Shown here: positions 16,865 through 25,973 of the stretch, one piece after another
Numbering within the stretch: the stretch's first letter is position 1
Layout: each line of letters opens with the position of its first letter
Assembly: GCA_041687395.1 (NCBI GenBank)
Contig: JAWLCA010000011.1
Location: 62,001-126,000 of the forward strand
Length of the DNA stretch: 64,000 bases
Origin: JAWLCA01 sp041687395
Lineage (GTDB): Bacteria; Pseudomonadota; Alphaproteobacteria; Rhodobacterales; Rhodobacteraceae
Reading direction: 5' to 3'
Position numbers and translations under genes: made by a program
The notes under the pieces: model-generated
Databases searched by the model: none
What the model was told of the DNA's origin: nothing
The model's input: only the letters and a program-made list of their open reading frames with translations

Positions 16865-17887
16865 ATGATGACCAACACCACGCGCCGCGCCACGATTGCC
16901 GCCGCGCTGGCCCTGCCGCTGGCCGCCCTTGCCCCGCAGTCGGGCGAGGCACAGACGCGAAGCTACATCCTGACCACGGCGGGCACCGGCGGCACCTACT
17001 ATCCGGTGGGCGTGGCGCTGGCGACGCTGGCAAAGATTCACCTGCAGAACGCGCAGGGCATTGACATGTCGGCGATCAGTTCGGCCGGATCGGGCGAAAA
17101 CACGGTGCTTCTGCGCGAGGATCAGGCGCAGTTCGCCATCATGCAGGGGCTCTTCGGCCTATGGGCGCGCGAAGGGACCGGCGCGCTGGAAGCCGACGGC
17201 GCGCAAGAGAACCAGCGTGCCATCGCCATGCTCTGGCCGAACGTGGAGCATTACATCATCCGTTCGGATCTGGTGCGCGAGGGGACCGTGTCGGACCTGA
17301 AGGAATTCACCGGCACCTTCAGCCTCGGCGCGCGCAACTCTGGCAACGAGTTTTCCAACAAGTTCATGCTGGAAAACTTCGGGATCGACTGGAACCAGTG
17401 GGATCAAGCCTATCAAGGCTTCGGCCCCTCGGTGGACAGCATGATCAACGGCACCATTGCCGGCACCATCATCGGCGCCGGGATCGGCGTGTCCACGATG
17501 ACGCGCGTCAAGGCGCAGATGGGCGACGACGTGACCCTTCTGTCGATCACCCCGGAAGAGGCCGAGGCGATGGACGGCGGCACGGGACTCTACTTCCCCT
17601 ACACCATCCCCGCCGGCACCTATCCGGGCATCGACGAGGACGTTCAGACGATCGCGCAGCCGAACTTCCTTGCGGTGAATCACGACGTGCCCGAGGAGGA
17701 CGTCTACCTGTTCACCAAGACGGTCTACGAAAACCTCGACTTCCTGTGCAACATCCATCCCGCGACCTGCAGCATGAGCCTGGAGAATGCGCTGGACGGC
17801 TTGCCGCTGCCGCTGCACGCCGGCGCCGCGCGCTACTACGAGGAAGCCGGGCTGACCATCCCCGACGCGATCGCGCCGCGCGATTGA
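16865..17887 (+). CDS. TAXI-family TRAP transporter solute-binding protein
   Basis: The protein has about 340 residues with a signal peptide (Arg-Arg followed by an Ala/Leu-rich core, ending near GEAQ). The mature protein begins SYILTTAGTGGTYYPVG, the hallmark TAXI opening, and continues with SSAGSGENTVLL and FSLGARNSGNEF. TAXI proteins bind the solute in the periplasm for a single fused TRAP permease; known or proposed ligands include glutamate, glutamine and other acids. ATGs occur at 16859, 16865 and 16868; 16865 has the best spacing (8 bases) from AGGGGAG. The downstream fused permease, acetate kinase and soeABC suggest a link to sulfonate or acid metabolism. Confidence 0.9.
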   Translation: MMTNTTRRATIAAALALPLAALAPQSGEAQTRSYILTTAGTGGTYYPVGVALATLAKIHLQNAQGIDMSAISSAGSGENTVLLREDQAQFAIMQGLFGLWAREGTGALEADGAQENQRAIAMLWPNVEHYIIRSDLVREGTVSDLKEFTGTFSLGARNSGNEFSNKFMLENFGIDWNQWDQAYQGFGPSVDSMINGTIAGTIIGAGIGVSTMTRVKAQMGDDVTLLSITPEEAEAMDGGTGLYFPYTIPAGTYPGIDEDVQTIAQPNFLAVNHDVPEEDVYLFTKTVYENLDFLCNIHPATCSMSLENALDGLPLPLHAGAARYYEEAGLTIPDAIAPRD

Positions 17888-17906
17888 TCGCCCCTGACCG
17901 GGGGCT

Positions 17907-17930
17907 GGCCGGCCCGGAACCGGGCCGGCC
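17907..17930 (+). terminator. Strong intra-operon hairpin after the TAXI gene
   Basis: GGCCGGCCCGG (17907-17917) and CCGGGCCGGCC (17920-17930) make an 11-bp stem with a 2-base centre. It lies between the binding-protein and permease genes and has no U-tract. It probably gives partial termination or message stability. Confidence 0.5.
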
Positions 17931-17963
17931 CTAGAACGCGCGCAGCAACGGATACCCTGCATC

Positions 17964-20141
17964 ATGAGTCCCGAACCCCCTCGGACCGTCGACGCGCCTG
18001 CGCCCGGCACCACGCCGGCTACTCCGGTCGAGGAGGAAAGCGAGCGGAGCATGCGCCCCCTCGACAGTTGGCCCGGCCAGGTTGCCTACTGGTTCGGGAT
18101 CGGTCTTGCGCTTCTGCACATCTGGATGAACACGCTCTCGATCTGGCCGGAACTTCGGATGGCCGTCATCCATTTCGCGGGTTTCGGGTTCCTTTGCGCG
18201 CTTCTCTATCCTGCCTGGCAGGCCCGCAGCCCCGCCGGGGAACGGCTGGTTCTGGGTATCGACCTTCTGCTCGGCCTCGCGGCGCTCAGCCTCATCGCCT
18301 ACCTGCTTCTGGCCGAGGACGCATTCTACGCCCGCTCCATGCAGTTTGCCTGGTATGACTGGGTCTTCACCGGGATCGCGCTATTCCTTGGGATCGAATT
18401 CACCCGGCGCACGACGGGCTGGGTCATTCCCATCCTGATCATCCTGTCCTTCACCTACATCACCTTCTGGGGCCGACATGTGGGCGGCATGCTGACCTTC
18501 AGCGGCCTGCGCACCGATACGATGCTGTTCCGCATCTTCTACACAGACGACGGGATGTTCGGCACGGTGGGTCGCATCTCCTACAGCTTCGTCTTCATGT
18601 TCATCCTCTTCGGCGCCTTCCTGATGCGCTCGGGCGCGGGGGCGTTCATCATCGAATTCGCGCAGGTCCTCGCGCGGCGCATGGTCGGCGGACCGGGTCT
18701 GGTGGCGGTGATCGGCTCGGGCTTGATGGGCACGATCTCGGGCTCGGCTGTCGCCAACACGGTCTCGACAGGTTCGGTGACGATCCCGCTGATGAAACGC
18801 GCAGGCATGCCCGCAAAGACCGCCGCAGCGACAGAGGCGGCGGCGTCCACCGGCGGCCAGATCATGCCGCCGATCATGGGCGCAGGCGCGTTCATCATGG
18901 CGTCTTTCACGCAGATCTCCTACCTGACGATTGCCGCCGTCTCGATCCTGCCGGCGATCCTGTATTTCCTGTCCATCGCGTTCTACGTCCGCATCACCGC
19001 CAAGCGCCTGAACCTGGCGCCGATGGCGTCCGACGATGACAAGACGCTCTGGCAGGTCGTGCGCGAGAACGGGCTGGCTTTCTTCCTGCCCATCGGCGTG
19101 CTGATCGCGCTGATGATGTGGGGCTTCACGCCCACCTACGCCGCGGGCGTGGCGATCATCGCGGTCGTGGCGTCCAGCAGGCTGACCCGCAACGCGATGG
19201 GGCCGCGCGCAGTGCTGGACGCGCTGGCACTTGGGGCACGGAACATGGTGATGACGGCCGTGCTGCTGATCGCCATCGGGGTGGTCATCGCGGCGGTCAC
19301 CATCTCGGGCGTCGGCAATACCTTCTCGCTGATGATCGGGGACTGGTCGGGCGGCAACGTGCTGATCGCCATCGCGCTGATCGCGCTCGCCTCTCTTGTG
19401 CTGGGCATGGGGCTGCCCGTGGCGGCGGCCTACATCGTGATCGCAACGCTCTCTGCCCCTGCGCTTGCCGATCTGATCACCCGGACCGAGGTTATCTCGG
19501 CCATCGCCAGCGGTGCGATCAACGACGCGGTGGGCGCCATCCTGATGCTGGGCTCACCACAGCACGCAGCCGAAATCGGGCAACCGATGTCCCGCGAACT
19601 GGCGACGGCGATTCTGGCCGCGGCCCCGGTCGAGATGAGCCGGATGATCCTCGATCAGACGCTGAGCCGCGAGCTGATCCTGTCGGCATTGCTGGCCGCG
19701 CATCTGATCATTTTCTGGCTCAGCCAGGACAGTTCGGTGACCCCGCCCGTCTGCCTGACCGCCTTTGCCGCGGCAGCGATCGCCAAGTCGAAACCCATGG
19801 CTACGGGGCTTGAGGCGTGGAAGATGGCGAAGGGGCTTTACGTCATCCCCCTGCTCTTCGCCTACTCCCCGATCCTGCACGGGACGCTATGGGAGAAGCT
19901 GGAGGTGTCCCTGTTCACTGCCGCCGCTCTCTATTGCGTTGCCGCGGTGTTCGAGGGGCACATGGAGTCCGCCGTCGGCTGGATTCAGCGGATCGTGCTG
20001 GCGGCGTTGTTTCCGCTGTTGATCTGGCCAAAGGCAGACGCGATGCACTACGCTGCGCTGGCGGTGTTTTTCGCCCTGCTCGGCTGGAACATCCTGCAGG
20101 ACCGACGGGCGCGTGGCGCCACGGGGCCTGCGGCGGGATGA
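17964..20141 (+). CDS. TRAP transporter permease, fused 4TM/12TM type
   Basis: The protein has 725 residues. The first part has four TM helices corresponding to the small DctQ subunit, and the rest carries the DctM large subunit with helices throughout. The conserved DctM segment GSGLMGTISGSAVANTVSTG is near residues 250-270, followed by AAASTGGQIMPPIMGAGAF. The fused form is the usual partner of TAXI binding proteins. It uses an ion gradient to import the solute. Its stop overlaps the acetate kinase start (ATGA), so the two are translationally coupled. Confidence 0.93.
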   Translation: MSPEPPRTVDAPAPGTTPATPVEEESERSMRPLDSWPGQVAYWFGIGLALLHIWMNTLSIWPELRMAVIHFAGFGFLCALLYPAWQARSPAGERLVLGIDLLLGLAALSLIAYLLLAEDAFYARSMQFAWYDWVFTGIALFLGIEFTRRTTGWVIPILIILSFTYITFWGRHVGGMLTFSGLRTDTMLFRIFYTDDGMFGTVGRISYSFVFMFILFGAFLMRSGAGAFIIEFAQVLARRMVGGPGLVAVIGSGLMGTISGSAVANTVSTGSVTIPLMKRAGMPAKTAAATEAAASTGGQIMPPIMGAGAFIMASFTQISYLTIAAVSILPAILYFLSIAFYVRITAKRLNLAPMASDDDKTLWQVVRENGLAFFLPIGVLIALMMWGFTPTYAAGVAIIAVVASSRLTRNAMGPRAVLDALALGARNMVMTAVLLIAIGVVIAAVTISGVGNTFSLMIGDWSGGNVLIAIALIALASLVLGMGLPVAAAYIVIATLSAPALADLITRTEVISAIASGAINDAVGAILMLGSPQHAAEIGQPMSRELATAILAAAPVEMSRMILDQTLSRELILSALLAAHLIIFWLSQDSSVTPPVCLTAFAAAAIAKSKPMATGLEAWKMAKGLYVIPLLFAYSPILHGTLWEKLEVSLFTAAALYCVAAVFEGHMESAVGWIQRIVLAALFPLLIWPKADAMHYAALAVFFALLGWNILQDRRARGATGPAAG

Positions 20142-21277
20142 CGACCTGTCTTGTCATCAATGCCGGGTCGTCGTCGATCAAGTTCGCCGTCTTCGACGCG
20201 GGTTTGACCCGGTCGATCGCGGGTGCCGTCAAGGAGATCGGCGGCGCGGCCGAGTTGCAACTGGGGGACAGGCACGCGGCTGTCACCGCGCCGGACCACG
20301 ACGCCGCCCTCGGGTTGATCTTCGCGGCGTTGGAAGACAACGGCGTCGCGCCGGGCGACGTGACGGTCGCCGGGCATCGCGTGGTTCACGGTGGCGCCGA
20401 GTTGACGGAACCGGTGCACGTAACCGCCGCCATTCTGGATGAACTGGGTGGCATCAACTCTCTGGCTCCCCTGCACAATCCCCATAACCTTGCCGCCATT
20501 CGCGCATTGATGCGGCGCGCGCCCGATCTGCCGCAGGTCGCCTGTTTCGATACGGCGTTCCATGCGACCAACCCCGAAATTGCAGCGCGGTATGCGCTGC
20601 CTTCCACAGTACTTGGCCAGATGCGGCGCTACGGGTTTCATGGCCTGTCCTATGCGGGTCTGGTGGAGCAGCTGCCGCTCCTGTCGGGCCGCCCGCTGCC
20701 GCGCCGGCTGCTTGCCTTTCACCTTGGAAACGGATCCAGCGCCTGCGCAATTCTCGACGGACAATCCGTTGCATCTTCAATGGGGTATTCCCCGCTTGAC
20801 GGGCTGGTGATGGGGACGCGGGCGGGGGCACTGGACCCGGAAGTGGTGCTGACGCTGACGGAGCGGTTGGGCGTGGACGAGGCGCGGCGCGTGCTGAGCC
20901 ATGAGGGCGGGTTGAAGGCGCTGGCCGGGCAGTCGGACATGCGGGAGTTGCTGACCGATCCGTCGGCGGCGGCGCGGTTCGCGGTGGCGTTCTACTGCTA
21001 CTGGGCGGCACGCAATGGCGCAGGGTTGATTCCGGCGATGGGCGGTGTCGATGCCGTCGTCTTCACCGGCGGGATCGGCGAGAACGCGGCCCCTGTGCGA
21101 CGCGAGATATGCGAACACCTGAAATGGCTTGGCGTGGCGATCTCAGATGACTTCAACGCCACCAACGGACCCCGCCTGCACCTGGATGGAACCGCCATCG
21201 ACCTGTGGGTCGTCCCCGCCGACGAGGAGCGGGTGATCGCCCGCGACGCCCTGCAACTGGTCGGAAAACTGCGGTGA
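20138..21277 (+). CDS. ackA: Acetate kinase
   Basis: The protein has 379 residues. It has all key family segments: NAGSSSIKFAVFD at the start, CFDTAFHAT, YGFHGLSYAGL, HLGNGSSACAILDGQSVASS, GTRAGALDPEVV and FTGGIGENA. It converts acetyl phosphate plus ADP to acetate plus ATP, reversibly, in the cytosol. The start overlaps the TRAP permease stop. No phosphotransacetylase gene is in the window. Coupling to an importer suggests that the imported compound, or one that shares its regulation, yields acetyl phosphate. A propionate or butyrate kinase role cannot be fully excluded, but the length and motifs favour acetate kinase. Confidence 0.93.
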   Translation: MTTCLVINAGSSSIKFAVFDAGLTRSIAGAVKEIGGAAELQLGDRHAAVTAPDHDAALGLIFAALEDNGVAPGDVTVAGHRVVHGGAELTEPVHVTAAILDELGGINSLAPLHNPHNLAAIRALMRRAPDLPQVACFDTAFHATNPEIAARYALPSTVLGQMRRYGFHGLSYAGLVEQLPLLSGRPLPRRLLAFHLGNGSSACAILDGQSVASSMGYSPLDGLVMGTRAGALDPEVVLTLTERLGVDEARRVLSHEGGLKALAGQSDMRELLTDPSAAARFAVAFYCYWAARNGAGLIPAMGGVDAVVFTGGIGENAAPVRREICEHLKWLGVAISDDFNATNGPRLHLDGTAIDLWVVPADEERVIARDALQLVGKLR

Positions 21278-21370
21278 CGCGGCGCTGGACAAGGCCCGGC
21301 CCGTGCTGTTTTCTGCCCTGGTGAGAGGAAAGGTTCAGGCGTGAGAGCACAAAAGACAGCGTGCGCACCC

Positions 21371-21411
21371 ACGTATGCTTCACGTGCATCTTCCGTGCAT
21401 ACAACGTGCAT
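21371..21411. repeat. Four 8-mers at exact 11-base period upstream of soeA
   Basis: ACGTATGC (21371), ACGTGCAT (21382), CCGTGCAT (21393) and ACGTGCAT (21404) start exactly 11 bases apart. The last three are near identical and the first is degenerate. They end 57 bases before the soeA ATG. The spacing of one helical turn suggests cooperative binding of a regulator to one face of the DNA. Confidence 0.6.
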
Positions 21412-21468
21412 CCCCCAAAAACGCACAAGGCTCGCCGTTTCATTCAGAAATGCACAGATGGCCAGCGC

Positions 21469-24288
21469 ATGACCGACCAACCCCGCGTGGAACTGTCGCC
21501 CAAGCTGTTCGACGAGGTGCGGCAGACGACCTGTTACATGTGCGCCTGCCGGTGCGGAATCGACGTGCACCTGAAGGACGGCATGGTGCGCCACATAGAG
21601 GGCAACCGGGCGCATCCAATCAATCGCGGCGTGCTCTGCGCCAAGGGCAGCGCGGGGGTGATGCAGCACCTGTCGCCCGCCCGGCTGCGCGCGCCGCTGC
21701 GGCGAACGGGGCCGCGCGGGTCGGGAGAGTTCGAGGAGATCACTTGGGACGAGGCACTGCAGACGGCAGTGGACTGGATAAAGCCGCTGCGCGAGACGGC
21801 GCCCGAGAAGCTTGCGTTCTTCACCGGGCGGGACCAGTCGCAAAGCTTCACCGGCTGGTGGGCACAGGCCTTCGGCACGCCGAACTACGCGGCCCACGGC
21901 GGTTTCTGTTCGGTCAACATGGCGGCGGCGGGCATCTACACGATGGGCGGCGCGTTCTGGGAGTTCGGGCAGCCGGATTGGGAGCGCACGAAGATGCTGG
22001 TGATCTTCGGGGTGGCCGAGGATCACGACAGCAATCCGATCAAGATCGGGCTGGGCAAGCTGAAGGGGCGGGGCGCGCGGATGGTGTCCGTCAACCCGAT
22101 CCGAACGGGCTATTCGGCGGTGGCGGACGACTGGTTCGGCATCACGCCGGGCACCGACGGGCTGCTGATCCTGTCGCTGATCCACGAGCTTTTGCGCGCG
22201 GGCAAGGTCGATCTGGACTACCTGATCCGCTACACCGACGCGGCGCATCTGGTGGACGGGAGGCCGGGGGCGACGCGCGGCCTGTATCTGCGCGACGGCC
22301 ATGGCAAGCCGCTGGTGATTGACCGGCGCACCGGGGCGCCTGCAACCTGGGATGCGCCCGGCGTGCGGCCCGATCCGGGGGCTGAGTGGCAGGGGCATCT
22401 CACTGTTTTTCGCCACATGGCGGAACGCTATCTGGGCGAGGACTATGCGCCCGATGCGATCGCCAACCGGTGCGGCATACCTGCCGAACGCATCCGGACC
22501 CTGGCGGCGGAACTTGCGCGGGTGGCGTTCGAGGAAGAAATCGTGATTGACCAGCCCTGGACCGATTTCCGGGGCGAGCGGCACGACCGCATGGTGGGCC
22601 GCCCGATCAGTTTTCACGCGATGCGGGGCATCTCGGCCCATTCCAACGGGTTCCAAACCTGCCGCGCGCTGCACGTGCTGCAAATCCTGCTGGGGTCGGT
22701 CGAGGTGCCGGGTGGATTCCGATTCAAGCCACCCTACCCCAAGCCGTTTGAGGTGCATCCCCGCCCGCACGGAGCCTGTAAGGCGGGCGAGCCGCTGGCG
22801 GGGCCGCATCTGGGCTTCGTGCGGGGGCCGGAGGATCTGCTGCTGGACGATGCGGGCGGCGCGCTGCGCATCGACAAGGCCTTCACCTGGGAAAACCCGA
22901 TGTCCAGCCACGGGCTGATGCATATGGTGATCTCGAACGCCCATGCGGGCGACCCGTATCCGGTCGACACGCTGTTCCTGTATATGGCGAACATGGCGTG
23001 GAATTCGTCGATGAATACCAGCGCCGTGATCGAGATGCTGACCGACACGCGCGCGGACGGCGACTATGTGATCCCGCGCATCATCTATTCCGATGCCTAT
23101 AGCTCGGAAATGGTGGCCTATGCCGACCTGATCCTGCCCGACACGACCTATCTGGAACGCCACGACTGCATCAGCCTGCTGGACCGCCCGATCTGCGAGC
23201 CCGAGGCGCTGGCCGATGCGATCCGCTGGCCGGTGGTTGAGCCGGACCGGCCCGGCCATGCGGGCGTGCGGGGGTTTCAGTCGGTGCTGCTGGACCTCGG
23301 CCACCGGCTGGGCCTGCCGGGGATGGTGGGGGCGGACGGCGGTCCCGCCTATGCGGATTACGCCGACTACATGGTCCGCCACGAACGCCGTCCCGGCGTG
23401 GGTCCGCTGGCGGGCTGGCGCGGCGACGGGAAGCAGACGGGGCGCGGCGCTCCGAACCCTGGGCAGTTGCAGAGGTATATCGAAGCTGGCGGTTTCTTCG
23501 TCGATCATATCCCCGAGGAGGCGCAGTTCTTCAAGCCGTGGAACGCCGCCTATCAGGACTGGGCGGTATCGCGGGGCATCTATGACGCTCCGCAGCCCTA
23601 TCTGTTCAACCTGTGGCTGGAGCCGCTGCGCCGGTTCCAGCTCGCGGCCGAGGGGCATGGGGAGCACCAGCCGCCCGAACATCTGCGCGCACGGATCATT
23701 GAGACGCTGGACCCGCTGCCGATCTGGTATCCGGCGTTCGAGGAGGCAGCGGTGGACCACGCGGCCTTTCCCCTGCACGCGCTGACCCAGCGGCCGATGG
23801 CAATGTATCATTCTTGGGGCAGCCAGAATGCATGGTTGCGGCAGATTCACGGGGAAAACCCGTTGTTCCTGCCGCAAGGCGTGTGGGACGCGCAGGGATT
23901 CCGCGAGGGCGACTGGGCGCGGGTGACCTCGGCCCACGGGGAAATCGTGGTGCCGGTGGCGCTGATGGCAGCGCAGAATGGGCAGACAGTCTGGACCTGG
24001 AACGCGATCGGCAAGCGGCGCGGGGCCTGGGCGCTGGCGGATGACGCGCCCGAGGCGACGCGGGGCTTCCTGCTCAATCACCTCATCCACGAACTGCTGC
24101 CGCCGAAGGGGGATGGGCTGCGCTGGGCCAATTCCGACCCCGTAACTGGGCAGGCGGCGTGGTTCGACCTGCGGGTGCGCGTGGAACGGGTCGGACCGCG
24201 CGAGGTGGCGGAGCCGTTGATCGCCGCGCAGGCCTCGCCCGTGGGCCGCGGCCCGCGCGTGGTGCGGCACGGGGGGGACTGGACATGA
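21469..24288 (+). CDS. soeA: Sulfite dehydrogenase (quinone), molybdenum subunit SoeA
   Basis: The protein has 939 residues of the DMSO reductase family. The N-terminal [4Fe-4S] site is C22, C25, C29 and C57 (pattern CxxCxxxC...C). C147 in AHGGFCSVN is the likely molybdenum ligand. No Tat signal is present, fitting the cytoplasmic orientation of SoeABC. It oxidises sulfite to sulfate with bis-MGD cofactor. The best match I recall is Rhodobacterales/Allochromatium SoeA; related polysulfide and thiosulfate reductases are normally exported, so they fit less well. The ATG at 21469 has no strong ribosome site; an in-frame start at 21361 would run through the repeat array. soeB overlaps its end (ATGA). 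Confidence 0.85.
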   Translation: MTDQPRVELSPKLFDEVRQTTCYMCACRCGIDVHLKDGMVRHIEGNRAHPINRGVLCAKGSAGVMQHLSPARLRAPLRRTGPRGSGEFEEITWDEALQTAVDWIKPLRETAPEKLAFFTGRDQSQSFTGWWAQAFGTPNYAAHGGFCSVNMAAAGIYTMGGAFWEFGQPDWERTKMLVIFGVAEDHDSNPIKIGLGKLKGRGARMVSVNPIRTGYSAVADDWFGITPGTDGLLILSLIHELLRAGKVDLDYLIRYTDAAHLVDGRPGATRGLYLRDGHGKPLVIDRRTGAPATWDAPGVRPDPGAEWQGHLTVFRHMAERYLGEDYAPDAIANRCGIPAERIRTLAAELARVAFEEEIVIDQPWTDFRGERHDRMVGRPISFHAMRGISAHSNGFQTCRALHVLQILLGSVEVPGGFRFKPPYPKPFEVHPRPHGACKAGEPLAGPHLGFVRGPEDLLLDDAGGALRIDKAFTWENPMSSHGLMHMVISNAHAGDPYPVDTLFLYMANMAWNSSMNTSAVIEMLTDTRADGDYVIPRIIYSDAYSSEMVAYADLILPDTTYLERHDCISLLDRPICEPEALADAIRWPVVEPDRPGHAGVRGFQSVLLDLGHRLGLPGMVGADGGPAYADYADYMVRHERRPGVGPLAGWRGDGKQTGRGAPNPGQLQRYIEAGGFFVDHIPEEAQFFKPWNAAYQDWAVSRGIYDAPQPYLFNLWLEPLRRFQLAAEGHGEHQPPEHLRARIIETLDPLPIWYPAFEEAAVDHAAFPLHALTQRPMAMYHSWGSQNAWLRQIHGENPLFLPQGVWDAQGFREGDWARVTSAHGEIVVPVALMAAQNGQTVWTWNAIGKRRGAWALADDAPEATRGFLLNHLIHELLPPKGDGLRWANSDPVTGQAAWFDLRVRVERVGPREVAEPLIAAQASPVGRGPRVVRHGGDWT

Positions 24289-25016
24289 CTGCCCTGCCCG
24301 ACCGGACCGAAAAGAAGCTGGGGCTGGTGATCGATCTGGATACCTGCGTCGGCTGCCATGCCTGCGTAACCAGCTGCAAGGAGTGGAACAGCCAAGGCTA
24401 CGGCGCGCCGCTGGCGGATGTGGATGCCTATGGCGCGGAGCCCGTGGGCACCTTCCTGAACCGGGTGCACAGCTACGAGGTGACGCGCGAGGGGGCAAGC
24501 CCGATGGTGGTGCATTTCCCCCGCTCTTGCCTGCATTGCGAGGACGCGCCCTGCGTCACCGTCTGCCCCACGGGTGCCAGCTACAAGCGGGTCGAGGACG
24601 GCATCGTGCTGGTGAACGAGGATGCCTGCATCGGCTGCGGCCTCTGCGCCTGGGCCTGCCCCTATGGCGCGCGAGAGATGGACGCCGAGGCGGGCGTGAT
24701 GAAGAAATGCACGCTGTGTGTGGACCGGATCCACAACGAGGAACTGGCGGAAGCCGACCGCGTGCCCGCCTGCGTCAAGGCCTGCCCGGCGGGCGCGCGC
24801 CATTTCGGCGATCTGGGCGACCCCGACAGCGATGTCAGCCGCCTGTCGGCCGCGCGCGGCGGGATGGAGTTGATGCCGGAACAGGGTACCAAGCCCGTCA
24901 ACCGCTACCTTCCGCCGCGCGAGCGCGACACGCTGACCGCTGCGCCGATGTCGCCGGTGGCGGGGGACGCGACCGGGTTCCTCGGCTGGATCGACAGGGC
25001 GCTGGGGCGGCTCTGA
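24285..25016 (+). CDS. soeB: Sulfite dehydrogenase, iron-sulfur subunit SoeB
   Basis: The protein has 243 residues with four ferredoxin-like cysteine groups: CVGCHACVTSC (about 20-30), CLHCEDAPCVTVC (about 84-96), CIGCGLCAWAC (about 115-125) and CTLC...CVKAC, so it should hold four [4Fe-4S] clusters. It carries electrons from SoeA to the membrane anchor. The start overlaps the soeA stop and the stop overlaps the soeC start (TGATG), indicating one translationally coupled operon. Confidence 0.88.
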   Translation: MTALPDRTEKKLGLVIDLDTCVGCHACVTSCKEWNSQGYGAPLADVDAYGAEPVGTFLNRVHSYEVTREGASPMVVHFPRSCLHCEDAPCVTVCPTGASYKRVEDGIVLVNEDACIGCGLCAWACPYGAREMDAEAGVMKKCTLCVDRIHNEELAEADRVPACVKACPAGARHFGDLGDPDSDVSRLSAARGGMELMPEQGTKPVNRYLPPRERDTLTAAPMSPVAGDATGFLGWIDRALGRL

Positions 25017-25906
25017 TGCATCCCGCGCCGTCTCTGATCGTCTTCACGGTGCTGTCGGGGCTGGGCTTTGGCCTGCTGGCGATGCTGGGGCTGGGGTTGC
25101 GCGCGCCGGTGGGCTGGGCGGCGTTCTGCTACTACGCGTTGGGCTACGGGCTGGCGGGGGCTGGGCTGCTCGCCTCGGCCTTCCATCTCGGCCACCCTGA
25201 ACGTGCGCTGCTCGCCTTTACCCAGTGGCGCACCAGCTGGCTGTCGCGCGAGGCGGTTCTGTCGTTGGCGACCCTGCTGGCACTGGCGCCCCACGCAGCG
25301 GGGGCGGTATTCTGGTCCACGCCCCTGCCGCTGCTGGGCGCCATCGGAGGGGGGCTGGCGCTGGCCACGGTGGTGGCCACGGCGATGATCTACGCACAGT
25401 TGAAGACAGTGCCCCGCTGGAACAGCTGGACCACGCCGGGCGTGTTCCTGACCGCGGCGCTGACCGGCGGCGCGCTGCTGGCGGGGCTGACGGCACTGGC
25501 CGGCTACCTTCTGGCGGTGTTGGCACTGGCGCTGGTCGCGCATTGGCAGGTCGGCGACCTGCGTTTTGCCAGTGCGGGCAGCACGATGGGAACGGCAACC
25601 GGGTTGGGGCGGCTCGGCGGCCTTCGGATGCTGGCCCCGCCGCATACCGGCGGCAACTACCTGCTGAAGGAAATGGTCCATGTGGTCGGTCGACGCCATG
25701 CGCTGAAGCTGCGCCTGCTCGCAATGGCCTGCGCAGCGGTCGTGCCCGCGGTGCTGCTGGCCGTGTCGCCGGGCAGCTATACGGGTGCAGGCCTTGCGCT
25801 GGTGTTGCACGTCGCCGGCATGCTGGCCGTGCGCTGGCTGTTCTTTGCCGAGGCGGAGCATGTCGTGGGGCTTTACTATGGCCGGCGCGGCGAGTTGAGC
25901 GACTGA
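25016..25906 (+). CDS. soeC: Sulfite dehydrogenase, membrane anchor SoeC (DmsC/NrfD type)
   Basis: The protein has 296 residues and is almost entirely hydrophobic with about eight TM helices, of the DmsC-like anchor family. It begins MHPAPSLIVFTVLSGLGF. It should pass electrons from SoeB to the quinone pool. The gene starts on the last base of the soeB stop. Its assignment to sulfite oxidation rests on the soeA partner. Confidence 0.85.
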   Translation: MHPAPSLIVFTVLSGLGFGLLAMLGLGLRAPVGWAAFCYYALGYGLAGAGLLASAFHLGHPERALLAFTQWRTSWLSREAVLSLATLLALAPHAAGAVFWSTPLPLLGAIGGGLALATVVATAMIYAQLKTVPRWNSWTTPGVFLTAALTGGALLAGLTALAGYLLAVLALALVAHWQVGDLRFASAGSTMGTATGLGRLGGLRMLAPPHTGGNYLLKEMVHVVGRRHALKLRLLAMACAAVVPAVLLAVSPGSYTGAGLALVLHVAGMLAVRWLFFAEAEHVVGLYYGRRGELSD

Positions 25907-25973
25907 CGCAAGGCAGGGTTGCGACAGGCCGAACGCCGTGGTGTGGCCCGCAGACGCATGCTAGGCGAAGCGC

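Noticed and set aside
21371..21411. Repeat array considered as CRISPR
   Set aside because: Units are only 8 bases with 3-base gaps and four copies; no repeat-spacer pattern or cas genes.
21371..21411. Repeat array considered as the known TauR operator
   Set aside because: The repeat unit does not resemble the TauR direct repeats I recall, so the regulator is left unnamed.
20998..24498. Very long open frame on the minus strand opposite soeA
   Set aside because: soeA has all its cofactor ligands on the plus strand. The minus frame is Arg/His/Pro-rich with no recognisable motif.
21469..25906. Alternative naming of the molybdoenzyme as polysulfide/thiosulfate reductase or formate dehydrogenase
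   Set aside because: No Tat signal on the large subunit and overall sequence fits SoeA; formate dehydrogenases have a different active-site setting and subunit set.
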